Source: Myxococcales bacterium | Lineage (GTDB): Bacteria > Myxococcota > Myxococcia > Myxococcales > Myxococcaceae | DNA: 64,000 nucleotides | Direction: 5' to 3' | NCBI GenBank assembly: GCA_016191815.1 | Contig: JACPVI010000036.1 | Location: 20,041 to 84,040, forward strand | Shown: piece after piece, positions 1-8,057 of the stretch | Position numbering within the stretch: the stretch's first letter is position 1 | Layout: each line of letters starts with the position of its first letter | Notes under the pieces: generated by a model | Seen by the model: only the letters and a program-made list of their open reading frames with translations | Database searches by the model: none | Told to the model about the DNA's origin: nothing | Program-made: the position numbers and the translations under genes

Positions 1-102
1 CTCCAGCTCGATGCCGCGGAGGACGTGGTGCTCGCCGAAGCTCTTGTGCAGGCCGACGATCTCGATCATCGGCCGCCGCGCGGTGCCGGGCGACCTCGCC
101 AT
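1..102 (-). CDS. ABC transporter ATP-binding protein, MlaF-like (partial, N-terminus only)
   Basis: Only the first 34 codons lie in the window; the rest runs off the left edge. The reading begins MARSPG and continues MIEIVGLHKSFG..HVLRGIELE, the usual opening of an ABC ATPase: first beta strand, an aromatic/glycine segment, then the strand before the Walker A loop, which is not visible. Its ATG at 102 overlaps the TGA of the upstream permease (TGATG), so the two are translationally coupled. With an MlaE-type permease directly upstream, the expected role is powering phospholipid or ABC-type lipid transport at the inner membrane. The subfamily is inferred from context only. Confidence 0.75.
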   Translation of the reverse strand, partial: MARSPGTARRPMIEIVGLHKSFGEHHVLRGIELE

Positions 103-920
103 CAGTGCAATACCACTCCGACGAAGTAGTCGAGGATGAAGATGCTCACCGCCGAGCTGACCATCGCCTCGGTGGTGGCCTGGCCGACACCCTTGGCGCC
201 GCCCTTGGCGTGGAAGCCCTTGTAGCAGGCGATCAGGGCCACGGTGAGGCCGAACACCGCGCCCTTGATCAGCCCTTCGGCGACGTCCTCGGGGTCGAGC
301 CACTGGTGGGTGCGGGCGAGGAAGGTGCCGGCGGAGATGCCCTTCACCGTCACCGCGACGAAGTACGAGCCGGCGATCCCGGCGGCGTCGAACAGCATCA
401 CCAAGACCGGCACCATCACCAGCCCGGCGATCACCCGAGGCACCAGGAGGTACTGCACCGGGTTCACCGCCATGGTTTCCAGTGCGTCCACCTGCTCGGT
501 GACGCGCATGGTGCCCAGCTCGGTGCACATGGCGCTGCCGGCGCGCATGGTGACGACGAGGGCGGTGAAGACCGGAGAGAGCTCGCGGGTGATGCTCAAG
601 GCGACGGTCGGTCCGACCAGGCTCTCGGCGTCGAACAGCTCGAAGGCTCGGGCGGACTGCTGGGCGAAGACCATGCCGGTGAACACGCCGGTGAGACAGA
701 CGATGAAGATCGAGCCCACTCCCACGAAGTCGAGCTGGGAAAAAAGGTTGGCCACCCGGTAAGGGGGGCGGAGCGACCAGCGGGCGACCGACAGTCCGAG
801 CGAGGTGAGCGCGCCGAGGTCGTTCACCGCGGCGTAGACCGAGCGGCCGAGGCCCTCCACGGCCTGGCCGGCGGGGTTCTCGGTCGGGCGGGGCACGGCG
901 GGGAGTCGAGCACGCCCCAA
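102..920 (-). CDS. mlaE: MlaE-family lipid ABC transporter permease
   Basis: This 272-residue membrane protein has the length and layout of MlaE/YrbE permeases: a short cytoplasmic N-terminus, an amphipathic segment (about residues 50-65), then five hydrophobic segments. Family signatures are visible, including the segment with ELSPVFTALVVTMRAGSAM and the following ELGTMRVTEQVDALE stretch (about 115-150). In other bacteria MlaE is the inner-membrane permease of the complex that moves phospholipids between inner and outer membranes. It is followed by a coupled ATPase gene. The region just upstream of its start is a GTCGAG-rich repeat, and no convincing promoter is visible there. Confidence 0.9.
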   Translation of the reverse strand: MGRARLPAVPRPTENPAGQAVEGLGRSVYAAVNDLGALTSLGLSVARWSLRPPYRVANLFSQLDFVGVGSIFIVCLTGVFTGMVFAQQSARAFELFDAESLVGPTVALSITRELSPVFTALVVTMRAGSAMCTELGTMRVTEQVDALETMAVNPVQYLLVPRVIAGLVMVPVLVMLFDAAGIAGSYFVAVTVKGISAGTFLARTHQWLDPEDVAEGLIKGAVFGLTVALIACYKGFHAKGGAKGVGQATTEAMVSSAVSIFILDYFVGVVLH

Positions 921-924
921 CCGT

Positions 925-1078
925 CTAGTCGAGCGTCGAGGGTCGAGCGTCGAGCGGAATCGTCCAGCGATCGTCCAGCGCCCGCGACGTCCGTGGTCGA
1001 CTCGTCACGGTCCACCGCTGGACGGCCGCTCGACCACTCGTCTCGACGCTCGACACTCGACCCTGGACACTCGGCCAG
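925..1078. repeat. GTCGAG-rich imperfect inverted repeat
   Basis: This stretch is built from short GTCGAG-type units. The left arm (about 925-957) repeats TCGAGCGTCGAG and AGGGTCGAGCG. The right arm (about 1040-1068) carries the inverted form, CTCGACGCTCGACACTCGA. The middle holds two ATCGTCCAGCG copies and a GTCCACCGCTGGAC palindrome. The whole can fold into one long imperfect hairpin between mlaE and alr, and the 3' end of alr runs into it. Similar simple-unit intergenic repeats occur in high-GC myxobacterial genomes. Whether this one is mobile or acts as a terminator cannot be told here. Confidence 0.6.
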
Positions 1079-2213
1079 CGATCCCGCACACCACTTCGTA
1101 GTGGATGGTCCCGGCCAACCTCGCCAGCTCTTCCGCCGAGACGCCAAGACCGCCCTGCTGGCCGAGCAGCACCACCTCGTCTCCGACCTCCACCTCGCCG
1201 ATCTCGGTGACGTCGGCCATGCACAGGTCCATGCACACCCGGCCCACGATGGGCGCCCGCCTGCCGCGCACCAGAACGGCGGCGCGCCCGGAGAAAGCGC
1301 GGCTGTAACCGTCGGCGTAGCCCACCGGCAGCGTCGCGATCCGCGATTCCCGCGGCGCAACCCAGGTGCCCCCGTAGGACACCGGCGTCCCCGCAGGCAC
1401 CGTCTTCAGGTGAATCACCGCGGTCTTCCAGCTCAACACCGGCCGCAGCTCCGCTCGAGAGGCGAGCCAGCCGGCGGGCGAGAGGCCGTAGAGCATGATG
1501 CCGGGCCGCACCAGGTTCAGCTCCAGGCCTTCGCAGGCCTCTGGCAGCTCGAGCACCGCCGCCGAGTTCGCCAGGTGCCGCCAGCGCGGCTCGATCCCGC
1601 GCCGCCGAAGGGCCGCGAGCGCAGCCCCGAAACGCGCCGCCTGCTCGCGCGTCAACGCCTCGTCGGCGAGATCAGCGTTGGCGAAGTGCGACAAGAGCCC
1701 GTCCAGCGAGACGCGCCTCACTCGCTTCGCCGCGTCCAGGAAGGCCTCCAGCTCGGATGGGAGCAGGCCGATCCTCCCCATCCCGGTGTCGAGCTTGAGG
1801 TGCGCCGAGACTGACTGGCCCAGGCGAGCCGCCGCCCGCTCCAGCCGCGAGAGGTGATCGATCCGGAACACGGCCGGCGAAAGCTCGTGCTCCACCATCA
1901 GCTCGTAGCCGCCCTCGTAGGTGCCCCCCAGCACCAGGATCGGCGCCTTCACCCCGGCCGCGCGCAGCTCGATCCCCTCCTCCACCAGCGCCACCCCCAG
2001 CATCGCCGCGCCGAGCCGTTCGAGCTCCCGCGCCACCGGCACCGCCCCGTGGCCGTAGGCGTTCGCCTTCACCACCGCCAGCACCCCCGCCGGGCCGGCG
2101 AGCTTCTTGGCCACTCCGAAGTTGTGCTCCAGCGCGGCGAGATCGATCTCCGCGCGGGTAGGACGGATGAGGCGATCGAGGGCGCCGCGGCCAGGGAGCG
2201 TTCGCGTGGGCAT
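1005..2213 (-). CDS. alr: alanine racemase
   Basis: This is a PLP-dependent alanine racemase (402 residues) converting L-alanine to D-alanine for peptidoglycan. The N-terminal TIM barrel has the PLP-lysine motif VVKANAYGHG (about residue 48). The segment HLKLDTGMGRIG, the NSAA motif and the C-terminal VCMDLCMADVT motif, which contributes to the active site of the partner subunit, are all present. The start is the ATG at 2213 (MPTRTLPGRG), because the frame upstream of it codes for nothing family-like. The last ~20 residues after AGRVSRV come from the adjacent repeat and are not part of the family, so the original stop appears to have been replaced. Confidence 0.93.
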   Translation of the reverse strand: MPTRTLPGRGALDRLIRPTRAEIDLAALEHNFGVAKKLAGPAGVLAVVKANAYGHGAVPVARELERLGAAMLGVALVEEGIELRAAGVKAPILVLGGTYEGGYELMVEHELSPAVFRIDHLSRLERAAARLGQSVSAHLKLDTGMGRIGLLPSELEAFLDAAKRVRRVSLDGLLSHFANADLADEALTREQAARFGAALAALRRRGIEPRWRHLANSAAVLELPEACEGLELNLVRPGIMLYGLSPAGWLASRAELRPVLSWKTAVIHLKTVPAGTPVSYGGTWVAPRESRIATLPVGYADGYSRAFSGRAAVLVRGRRAPIVGRVCMDLCMADVTEIGEVEVGDEVVLLGQQGGLGVSAEELARLAGTIHYEVVCGIAGRVSRVECRASRRVVERPSSGGP

Positions 2214-2361
2214 CTGGGCCTCGGCGTGGCCCCAGTGACGCGCCACGCTCGCGCGGACGCGGCTCGGGGGCCGCGCCTGCGGCCCTCGCGTACAGTTCTC
2301 CGGAGGCCTAGTCAAGTTGTGCTTCCTCGCGCCGCGCTCCTCTGCAAATGTTGGGCGCGCC

Positions 2362-2913
2362 ATGGCCACTCACCGTGTCGGCGGCGAGGTCGACGCATTC
2401 TGCACTCGCTGCCGCTTGACGCTCGCACACACCATCCTGGCGATGGTCGGCACGAAGATCGCCCGGGTCCGCTGCAACACTTGCGGCGGGGACCACGCCT
2501 TCCGCGCCGAGCCCGGCAGCCGGGCGCGCTCGTCGGCGCCCCGCGAGCCCCGCGCGCAGAAGGTGATCGTTCCCTTCGACCAGCGGCTGGCCGCGAAGGA
2601 CCTCTCCAAAGCCCGTCGCTACAGCGCCAAGGACACCTACTCGGTCGAGGAGGTGGTGAACCACCCCAACTTCGGTCTGGGGATCGTCAGCGCGGTGCGA
2701 GGGGACAAGGTGGATGTCGCCTTCAAAGCTTTCGAGAAGACGCTGGTGCACGGCCGGGGGGAGGGCGGACCGGCCAGGGCCTCGTTCAATCCGCCGCGCC
2801 CGGGCGCCTCGGGACCAGCGGACAAGCCTGCCGAGGCCCCCGCCGACAGCCCTCCTCCCGCCGAGCCCGGCGAGGCCCCACCGGCCGAGCCGCGAGCCGA
2901 GCCTTCGACGTGA
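2362..2913 (+). CDS. zinc-ribbon-like protein with FG.G.V.-type C-terminal module
   Basis: I do not recognise a named function. Starting at MATHRVGGEVDAFC, the 183-residue product has two CxxC pairs (CTRC and CNTC, about residues 13-43) that could bind zinc. A conserved block of the form VVNHPNFGLGIV...VDVAFK..EKTLVHGR (about 95-130) resembles the small DUF3553-like module found at the ends of some UvrD-type helicases. A Pro/Ala/Glu-rich tail follows. The start at 2362 was chosen because the first CxxC follows directly and the 15 upstream codons look random. Its TGA overlaps the GTG of the next gene (GTGA). It is divergent from alr across about 150 bp that must hold both promoters. Confidence 0.7.
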   Translation: MATHRVGGEVDAFCTRCRLTLAHTILAMVGTKIARVRCNTCGGDHAFRAEPGSRARSSAPREPRAQKVIVPFDQRLAAKDLSKARRYSAKDTYSVEEVVNHPNFGLGIVSAVRGDKVDVAFKAFEKTLVHGRGEGGPARASFNPPRPGASGPADKPAEAPADSPPPAEPGEAPPAEPRAEPST

Positions 2914-4259
2914 GGCGAACCGCTTCGCGCTTCGACCTCCTCGTCCTCATCGGCCTTCTCGCAGGCGCGAGCGCCGGGGCGGATCCGCCGGCGATCGAGG
3001 TCGAGCCCCGCTCGCTGGTGCTGGGCACTGGCTCGCTGGCTCGCGTCACCGTGCGCCACGCCGGCGATCTTCCCCTGCGCGCCACGGTCAGCCTGGGCAG
3101 CCTCAGCAGCTCGCCCGATCCGCTCGCCGCGGTCCAGACCTTCACCTACACCCCGCCGCCGATCCGCTATCCCCAGCGCGCGCTGCTGGTGTTCTGGACC
3201 GAAGACGAGGAGGAATTGCCGGAGGCGGCCTGGGTGGAGATTCCCCTGGTGGGGCGGCTGGACCTCGCGGTCGCGACCGAGCCCAGTGCCGCGGTGCGAG
3301 TGGAGCTTGCGGGCGCGACGTTCGGGCCGGTGAAGGCGGATGCGGCGGGAGCGGCCACGGTTTCGATCGAGGTGCCTCCCGGTGTCACCTCGGCCAAAGT
3401 GCTCGCTGAGTCGCGCTCGAAAGGGAGCATCCGCGAGGTTGCAATCGAGCAGCCCGGGCCGGGCCCGGCGGCGGCCTTGCTCTCTCCCGAGCCCATGCAC
3501 CCCGACCGCGGAGGTTGGCTTTGGGCGCTGCACCCCGACGCCCGCGCGGCGGAGGACATCTCAGCCGAGGTGGCCGGCGGAAGCCTCACCGCGCGGGGAG
3601 CGCTCGCCTTGGGGTTCGCGTACGCGCTCGAGCCGGACCCGAAGTCCAAGGTGGCCCGGGTGACGGTCGGCCTGGCAAGGGAGCCGAAGGACAATTGGAC
3701 CGTGGTGGAGGCGAGGCTTTCCCGCGAGGTGCCCATCCCGATCGGCAAGCTCGGCCGCATGTCGCTGGAGGCGTCGGCCGGCGCCGCCACCGCGAGCGGC
3801 GGCCTGGGCTTTCCCGTCGCCATCGCCGCGGGGTTCCGACTTCCTCCAGGGCGGGACCGGCTCTCCGCCGAGTTGGGAGGCGGCTACCGAGCGCTGAAGC
3901 TCGTCTCGGAGGACTTGACCGGGAAGCTCGAGTCCGCGGTGTCGGCGGTGCCGATCGAGCTGTCGCTCCGGGCGCGCCTTGCGCGGTACGGGCCCTATCT
4001 CGCCTACGCGCGCGCCGGCGGAGGGCTGGTGCCGTTCTCGCACAAGACTCGCTCCAGCTCGCAGCCCGATTACTCCGAGTCGGCGCTGGGGTACGACGCC
4101 TTCGCGGCGCTTCAAGTGAGCCGCCGGTTCAACGCGCTGGAGCTGTTCGGCGAGCTTCGAGGCATCCTGCTTCCGCTCAAGGCCTCCCGCCTCAACGGAG
4201 ATGGGAGCGGGGTCGCGCTCCTGGTCGGCGCGCGGTACGCCCTACCAATCGGGCGGTGA
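2910..4259 (+). CDS. exported protein with predicted C-terminal beta-barrel
   Basis: The product (449 residues from a GTG overlapping the previous stop) begins with a signal peptide (VRRTASRFDLLVLIGLLAGASAGA). Residues about 25-200 look like two Ig-like or filamin-like beta domains. From about 200 to the end there are alternating strands ending in aromatic or charged girdle residues, typical of an outer-membrane barrel (for example LSAELGGGYRALKLVSEDL and the terminal VALLVGARYALPI). A role in the outer membrane or as an adhesin-like surface protein is inferred from architecture only. GTGA coupling to the zinc-ribbon gene suggests co-translation. Confidence 0.7.
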   Translation: MRRTASRFDLLVLIGLLAGASAGADPPAIEVEPRSLVLGTGSLARVTVRHAGDLPLRATVSLGSLSSSPDPLAAVQTFTYTPPPIRYPQRALLVFWTEDEEELPEAAWVEIPLVGRLDLAVATEPSAAVRVELAGATFGPVKADAAGAATVSIEVPPGVTSAKVLAESRSKGSIREVAIEQPGPGPAAALLSPEPMHPDRGGWLWALHPDARAAEDISAEVAGGSLTARGALALGFAYALEPDPKSKVARVTVGLAREPKDNWTVVEARLSREVPIPIGKLGRMSLEASAGAATASGGLGFPVAIAAGFRLPPGRDRLSAELGGGYRALKLVSEDLTGKLESAVSAVPIELSLRARLARYGPYLAYARAGGGLVPFSHKTRSSSQPDYSESALGYDAFAALQVSRRFNALELFGELRGILLPLKASRLNGDGSGVALLVGARYALPIGR

Positions 4260-4316
4260 GCGGCCGGACGGGCAGGCGCCGTGCCGGGCCCCTTGCCGCG
4301 AGCTATCCTCCGGCCG

Positions 4317-4520
4317 ATGGCACTAAAGAGCCGGGAGGAGCTCGAGGGCGAATTCCTGCGGGAGGCCGCCGTGCTGGTCGCTGTGTTCTACCCGCTGGAA
4401 GCGATCATCACGGGAGAGCTGGACAGGTGGGTGCGTGTCGGGTTGTTCGCAGGAGGCTTTATCCTTAGCATTATTGCGTTCTGGCTCGGCGTGAAGATCG
4501 AGGAAAATCGAAATGACTGA
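4317..4520 (+). CDS. small two-segment membrane protein
   Basis: This is a 67-residue protein starting MALKSREELEGEF. A charged N-terminal helix is followed by two hydrophobic segments (AVLVAVFYPLEAII and VGLFAGGFILSIIAFWLGV, about residues 17-30 and 40-58) and a charged end (EENRND). I do not recognise a family. The ATG at 4317 is preferred over the upstream one because the extra residues are Pro-rich and random-looking. It overlaps the next tiny gene by eight bases, so the two are probably made together. Local AT content is higher than in the neighbours. Confidence 0.6.
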   Translation: MALKSREELEGEFLREAAVLVAVFYPLEAIITGELDRWVRVGLFAGGFILSIIAFWLGVKIEENRND

Positions 4521-4686
4521 GACGCTGGTCCTGGTACAATTGGGCGCGACCGCAGTTCTGATCGTTACCTTGTACGTGTCCGCGAAACTCCGGATTCGGG
4601 CGCGCAAAGCGCAGACGGCCGTTCGCCCCCCTGCCGGCCAGACTCGAACCGCCGGTGCTGACGGCCAGACTCAAACCGCCGCGTAG
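4513..4686 (+). CDS. very small single-span membrane protein
   Basis: This 57-codon ORF starts at ATG 4513 inside the end of the previous gene (overlap ATGACTGA). It encodes a short N-terminus, one hydrophobic segment of about 18 residues (LVLVQLGATAVLIVTLYV), a basic stretch (KLRIRARK) and a Thr/Gln/Ala-rich tail with a twice-used GQT.TAGADGQT-like motif. The overlap, the membrane segment followed by positive charge, and the clean stop support a real gene. No function can be assigned. It may form a two-component membrane complex with the protein encoded at 4317. Confidence 0.5.
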   Translation: MTETLVLVQLGATAVLIVTLYVSAKLRIRARKAQTAVRPPAGQTRTAGADGQTQTAA

Positions 4687-4696
4687 CTGAGGGCAT

Positions 4697-5386
4697 TCAG
4701 GAAGCCCTGAGCAGATCGAGCGCCCGGGCCATGTCCCCGGGGAGCGGCGCGGTGATCTCCGCGGGACCGATCCCCTCCTGCGCGGGGACGCTCAAAGAGG
4801 CCGCATGGAGAGGCGTCCGCGAGAGCACCACCTCGTCGCCCTCTCCGCCGAGAGCTGCCGCGGTCAGCGGCTGCTTGCGCCCGTACTGATGGTCGAAAAG
4901 GAGCGGGTGTCCCGCCGCGGTGAGGTGCACGCGGATCTGGTGGGTGCGCCCGGTGAGCGGCATTGCCTCCACCAGCGTGGCCTCGGAGAAGACCTCCACC
5001 GGGCGGACCTGCGTCCGGGCCACCTTTCCGCCCTCGCCCCCCCGCGCAACTCTCATCCGGCCCCGCCTGGACGGGAGCAGCGGCCAGGCAAGGTCCAGCG
5101 GCGCCTCCACCTTCCCCTCCACCAGTGCCAGATACCGCTTCACGATTCTCCCTTCCTCGAAGGCCATCGACAGCAGGCGGTGGCACTCCGGGGTGAGCGC
5201 GAAGAGCAAGACACCCGAGGTGTCGCGATCTAGCCGGTGCACCACGTACACCTTCCGACCCAGCTCCAGCTCGATCCTCTCCCGCATCGACTCCGGCCCG
5301 GCTTCTCCCCTCCCCGGGATCACCGGCACCCCCGGCGGCTTGTGCACCGCGAAGAAGCCACGGCCCTCGAAGATCCGCTCCGTCAC
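4697..5386 (-). CDS. RluA-family pseudouridine synthase
   Basis: The 229-residue enzyme has the catalytic motif HRLDRDTSGVLLFA (about residues 49-62), where the Asp is the nucleophile of RluA-type synthases, plus the KRYLALVEG and GRTHQIRVH motifs. There is no N-terminal S4 domain, so it belongs with the short RluA/TruC-like forms. It should convert uridine to pseudouridine in rRNA or tRNA; the target is not predictable. The start is GTG 5386, overlapping the upstream M16 stop (GTGA). It is the last gene of the minus-strand run that begins at 13129. Confidence 0.9.
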   Translation of the reverse strand: MTERIFEGRGFFAVHKPPGVPVIPGRGEAGPESMRERIELELGRKVYVVHRLDRDTSGVLLFALTPECHRLLSMAFEEGRIVKRYLALVEGKVEAPLDLAWPLLPSRRGRMRVARGGEGGKVARTQVRPVEVFSEATLVEAMPLTGRTHQIRVHLTAAGHPLLFDHQYGRKQPLTAAALGGEGDEVVLSRTPLHAASLSVPAQEGIGPAEITAPLPGDMARALDLLRAS

Positions 5387-6768
5387 TCCAGCTCCGCAAG
5401 TGCCATCACCTTCGTGCTTCCCAGGTCTTCAAGCTGCACAGAGACCTCGGCCGCGTTTCCGACCACCACGATCGTCGGCGTGCCCTCGAAGAGGTACCGA
5501 GCGGCGGCCTCGGCGGCCTGCTTGGGCGCGACGGCGGCGAAGCGCTCGCGGTACCTCTGGAGCCAGTCGTCCGGCAGGCCGTAGATCTCCAGCTCGGCGA
5601 TCGCCGCCGCTAGGGCCTCGTTCGTCTCCAGCCGCGCGGGGAAGAGCCCGGTGACGAACCTTTGGGCGGCGCGCAGCTCCTTCGCCGTCGGCCCCTTCTT
5701 CCGCATCTTGGCCACTTCCCCGAGCGCGACGTCGATGAGCTGCCGCGACGCTTCCGTCTTGGTGAAGCTGGAGATGGAGAAGGTGCCGGCCGCGGCGAGG
5801 GTGTCGACCTCGCTCCCGGCTCCGTAGGACAGCCCGCGCTTCACGCGGATCTCCGTCACCAGCCGCGAGGTGAAACCCAGCCCGAGCACCGCATTGAAGG
5901 CGGCGATCGGGAAGTAGTCCGGATGGCCCTTGGGCACGCCCGGCGCACCGATGCGAACCTGGGCCTGGGTCTGCTCCGGCTTGTCGACGATCAGGATCTG
6001 CCCCGGCGCCCCGATGGCGTCGGGCTTGGGCGTCGGAGGAGGAGACGGCGGCCCGAAGTCCCATCCCGCGAAAGCGCGCTCCGCCGCCGTGGCCACTTCC
6101 GCGGGCTCGGCGGCTCCCACCACCACCAGGGTGGAGACCGCGGGGCCGATCCGCTCGCGGTGGAAGTCGATCACGTCCTCACGGGCCAGGGCGCGCAGGT
6201 GCGCCGCCCGCCCGTTCACCTCGTGCCCGTACGGGTGGTCTTTGTACATCGCCAGCTCGAGCGCGCGGTCGGCGAGGGCGCCGGGATCGTCCAGCTCGTT
6301 GGCGATCTCCGCCAGCACCCGCCCCCGGGCCGATGCGAACTCGGCCGCGGGGAAGGAGGGCTCTCGAACGAGCTGCCCGAGCACCTCCATCATCGCCCCA
6401 AGGTGCTCCGATGGCGCGCTGATGGAGATCGAGAGGTAGTCCTTCTGCGCGCCGGCGAAAAGGCTGCCGCCCACGTACTCGACCGCCTCGTCGATCTGGT
6501 CCGCAGTGAGCTTCGCGGTCCCCCGCCGCAGCAGCCGCGCCGTCAGGTCGGCCAGCCCGTGCTTCCCCGGAGGATCCGCGGCGCTGCCCGCCCGCACCAC
6601 CAGGTCCAGCGCCACCAGCGGAAGCTTCCCGCGCTGGGCGACCAGCAGGCGGAGCCCGTTCGAGGTTTGCGCGCGGTGCGGCTCCGGAAGCTTGAACGGC
6701 CTCAGCTCCATCCTGGAAGAGGCGGCCGCCGGCGAGCTTGCCATCGGAGTCGTTCCTTTCGGGCTCAC
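5383..6768 (-). CDS. M16-family peptidase homologue lacking the zinc motif
   Basis: This 461-residue protein has the two-lobed pitrilysin-like fold: NGLRLLVAQRGKLPLVALDLVVRAGS near the start and the RGLSYGAGS segment in the second half. The position of the HxxEH zinc motif reads HGLADL, so the catalytic Glu and second His are missing. This is the pattern of the non-catalytic partner in heterodimeric M16 systems. It overlaps the active M16 gene upstream by four bases (ATGA), so the pair is probably co-translated and forms one protease. No signal peptide is visible, although residues 1-20 are Ser/Ala-rich. Confidence 0.88.
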   Translation of the reverse strand: MSPKGTTPMASSPAAASSRMELRPFKLPEPHRAQTSNGLRLLVAQRGKLPLVALDLVVRAGSAADPPGKHGLADLTARLLRRGTAKLTADQIDEAVEYVGGSLFAGAQKDYLSISISAPSEHLGAMMEVLGQLVREPSFPAAEFASARGRVLAEIANELDDPGALADRALELAMYKDHPYGHEVNGRAAHLRALAREDVIDFHRERIGPAVSTLVVVGAAEPAEVATAAERAFAGWDFGPPSPPPTPKPDAIGAPGQILIVDKPEQTQAQVRIGAPGVPKGHPDYFPIAAFNAVLGLGFTSRLVTEIRVKRGLSYGAGSEVDTLAAAGTFSISSFTKTEASRQLIDVALGEVAKMRKKGPTAKELRAAQRFVTGLFPARLETNEALAAAIAELEIYGLPDDWLQRYRERFAAVAPKQAAEAAARYLFEGTPTIVVVGNAAEVSVQLEDLGSTKVMALAELE

Positions 6769-8054
6769 GGGGTCGGGACCAACGTCGCCACCGCGCGGCG
6801 AGTGGGGGCGAAGTACTTTGCCGCGACGGCCTTCACCTGCTCCGAGGTGATCGCCTGGTAGCGGCTCGGCAGCGTCAGCCCCTCACGCCAAGAGCCGAGC
6901 AGCTCCTCGTAGGTGCCGAAGGCGTGGGCCCGCCCTCCGTTGGTGGCCAGCTCGCGCAACAGGTGTGCCTTGAGGTTGTTCTTCGCCTTCTGGATCTCCC
7001 GATCGGTGAGCCCCAGCCTCGCCACCGCGTCGATCTCCGCGAAGAGCGCGCGCTCCACCTGCTCGGGCTTCGAGTCGGGCTTGAGGTCCAGGACGATCTG
7101 GAAGATCCCCGGGTCGATGCGCCAGCTCCAGTCGACCCCCACCGCGATCGCCAGCTCCTTGCGGTACACCAGCTCGCGGACGAAGCGGCTGCCCTGCCCG
7201 ACCGAGAGCGCGTACTGGAGCAAGTCCAGCACGAGGGTGTCGGGGTCCTTCGCCGGGGGGGCGCGGTAGCCGACCATCAGCGACGGCGCCTGGGCCGGGT
7301 GGTGGACGCGGGCCCGCCGCTCGCCCTTCTGCTCGGGCTCGGCGTCGGCCACCCCGGGCGCCGCCGGCCCCTTGGGGATCGGGCCGTAGCACCGCCCGAT
7401 CAGCGCGAGGGCCTGCTCGGGATCGAAGTCCCCCGCCACGTACACGGTGGCGTTCTGCGGGGCGTAGTAGGTGCCGAAGTACTCCATGCACTCCTGCCGG
7501 GTGATCCGCTCGATGTCCTTCCGCCAGCCGATCACCGGCCAGCGGTAGGGGTGGGCCTTCCACGCGAGCGAGGCCAGCTCCTCGTCGAGGAGCCCGCGGG
7601 TGTCGTTCTCCACCCTGAGCCGTCGCTCTTCCAGCACCACCTGCCGCTCGCTCTGTAGCACCGAGTCGGTGATGGAGAGCGAGCGCATCCGGTCGGACTC
7701 GAGGTCGACCACCGTCTCCAGGGCCTCCGCGGCGAAGTCGTCGTGGTAGACGGTGAGGTCGTTCGAGGTGTAGGCGTTCGAGGTGCCGCCGCTGGACTCG
7801 AGCACTCGGTCGAACTCGCCCGGGCCGTAGCGCTTGGCTCCGTTGAACATCATGTGCTCGAACAGGTGGCTGATCCCGGTGGCGCCGGGCCGCTCGTTGC
7901 GCGAGCCGACGCGGAAGAAGGTGAAGTAGCTCACCGTCGGCACCGAGTCGTCGGGCAAGAGCCTCACCCGGAGCCCGTTCTCGAGCGTGTGCTCGGTGAG
8001 GGAGGAGACCGCGGCCAGCTCGGGAGGGGGCCCGTTGGGAGTCTTGCTCGGCAT
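6765..8054 (-). CDS. M16-family zinc metallopeptidase, catalytic partner
   Basis: The 429-residue protein carries the complete inverted zinc motif in ISHLFEHMMFNG (HxxEH, about residue 60) with the distal zinc-ligand region around VVLEERRLRVEN (about 137). It should hydrolyse peptides in the closed chamber formed with the inactive homologue encoded directly downstream. No signal peptide is seen, so it is probably cytoplasmic. The gap to the upstream lipoprotein gene is three bases, and the gene belongs to the same coupled run. Confidence 0.92.
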   Translation of the reverse strand: MPSKTPNGPPPELAAVSSLTEHTLENGLRVRLLPDDSVPTVSYFTFFRVGSRNERPGATGISHLFEHMMFNGAKRYGPGEFDRVLESSGGTSNAYTSNDLTVYHDDFAAEALETVVDLESDRMRSLSITDSVLQSERQVVLEERRLRVENDTRGLLDEELASLAWKAHPYRWPVIGWRKDIERITRQECMEYFGTYYAPQNATVYVAGDFDPEQALALIGRCYGPIPKGPAAPGVADAEPEQKGERRARVHHPAQAPSLMVGYRAPPAKDPDTLVLDLLQYALSVGQGSRFVRELVYRKELAIAVGVDWSWRIDPGIFQIVLDLKPDSKPEQVERALFAEIDAVARLGLTDREIQKAKNNLKAHLLRELATNGGRAHAFGTYEELLGSWREGLTLPSRYQAITSEQVKAVAAKYFAPTRRAVATLVPTP

Positions 8055-8057
8055 CCG

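Noticed and set aside
824..1360. Overlapping minus-strand ORFs across the mlaE-alr interval
   Set aside because: They exist only because the GTCGAG repeat is open in several frames; no conserved sequence.
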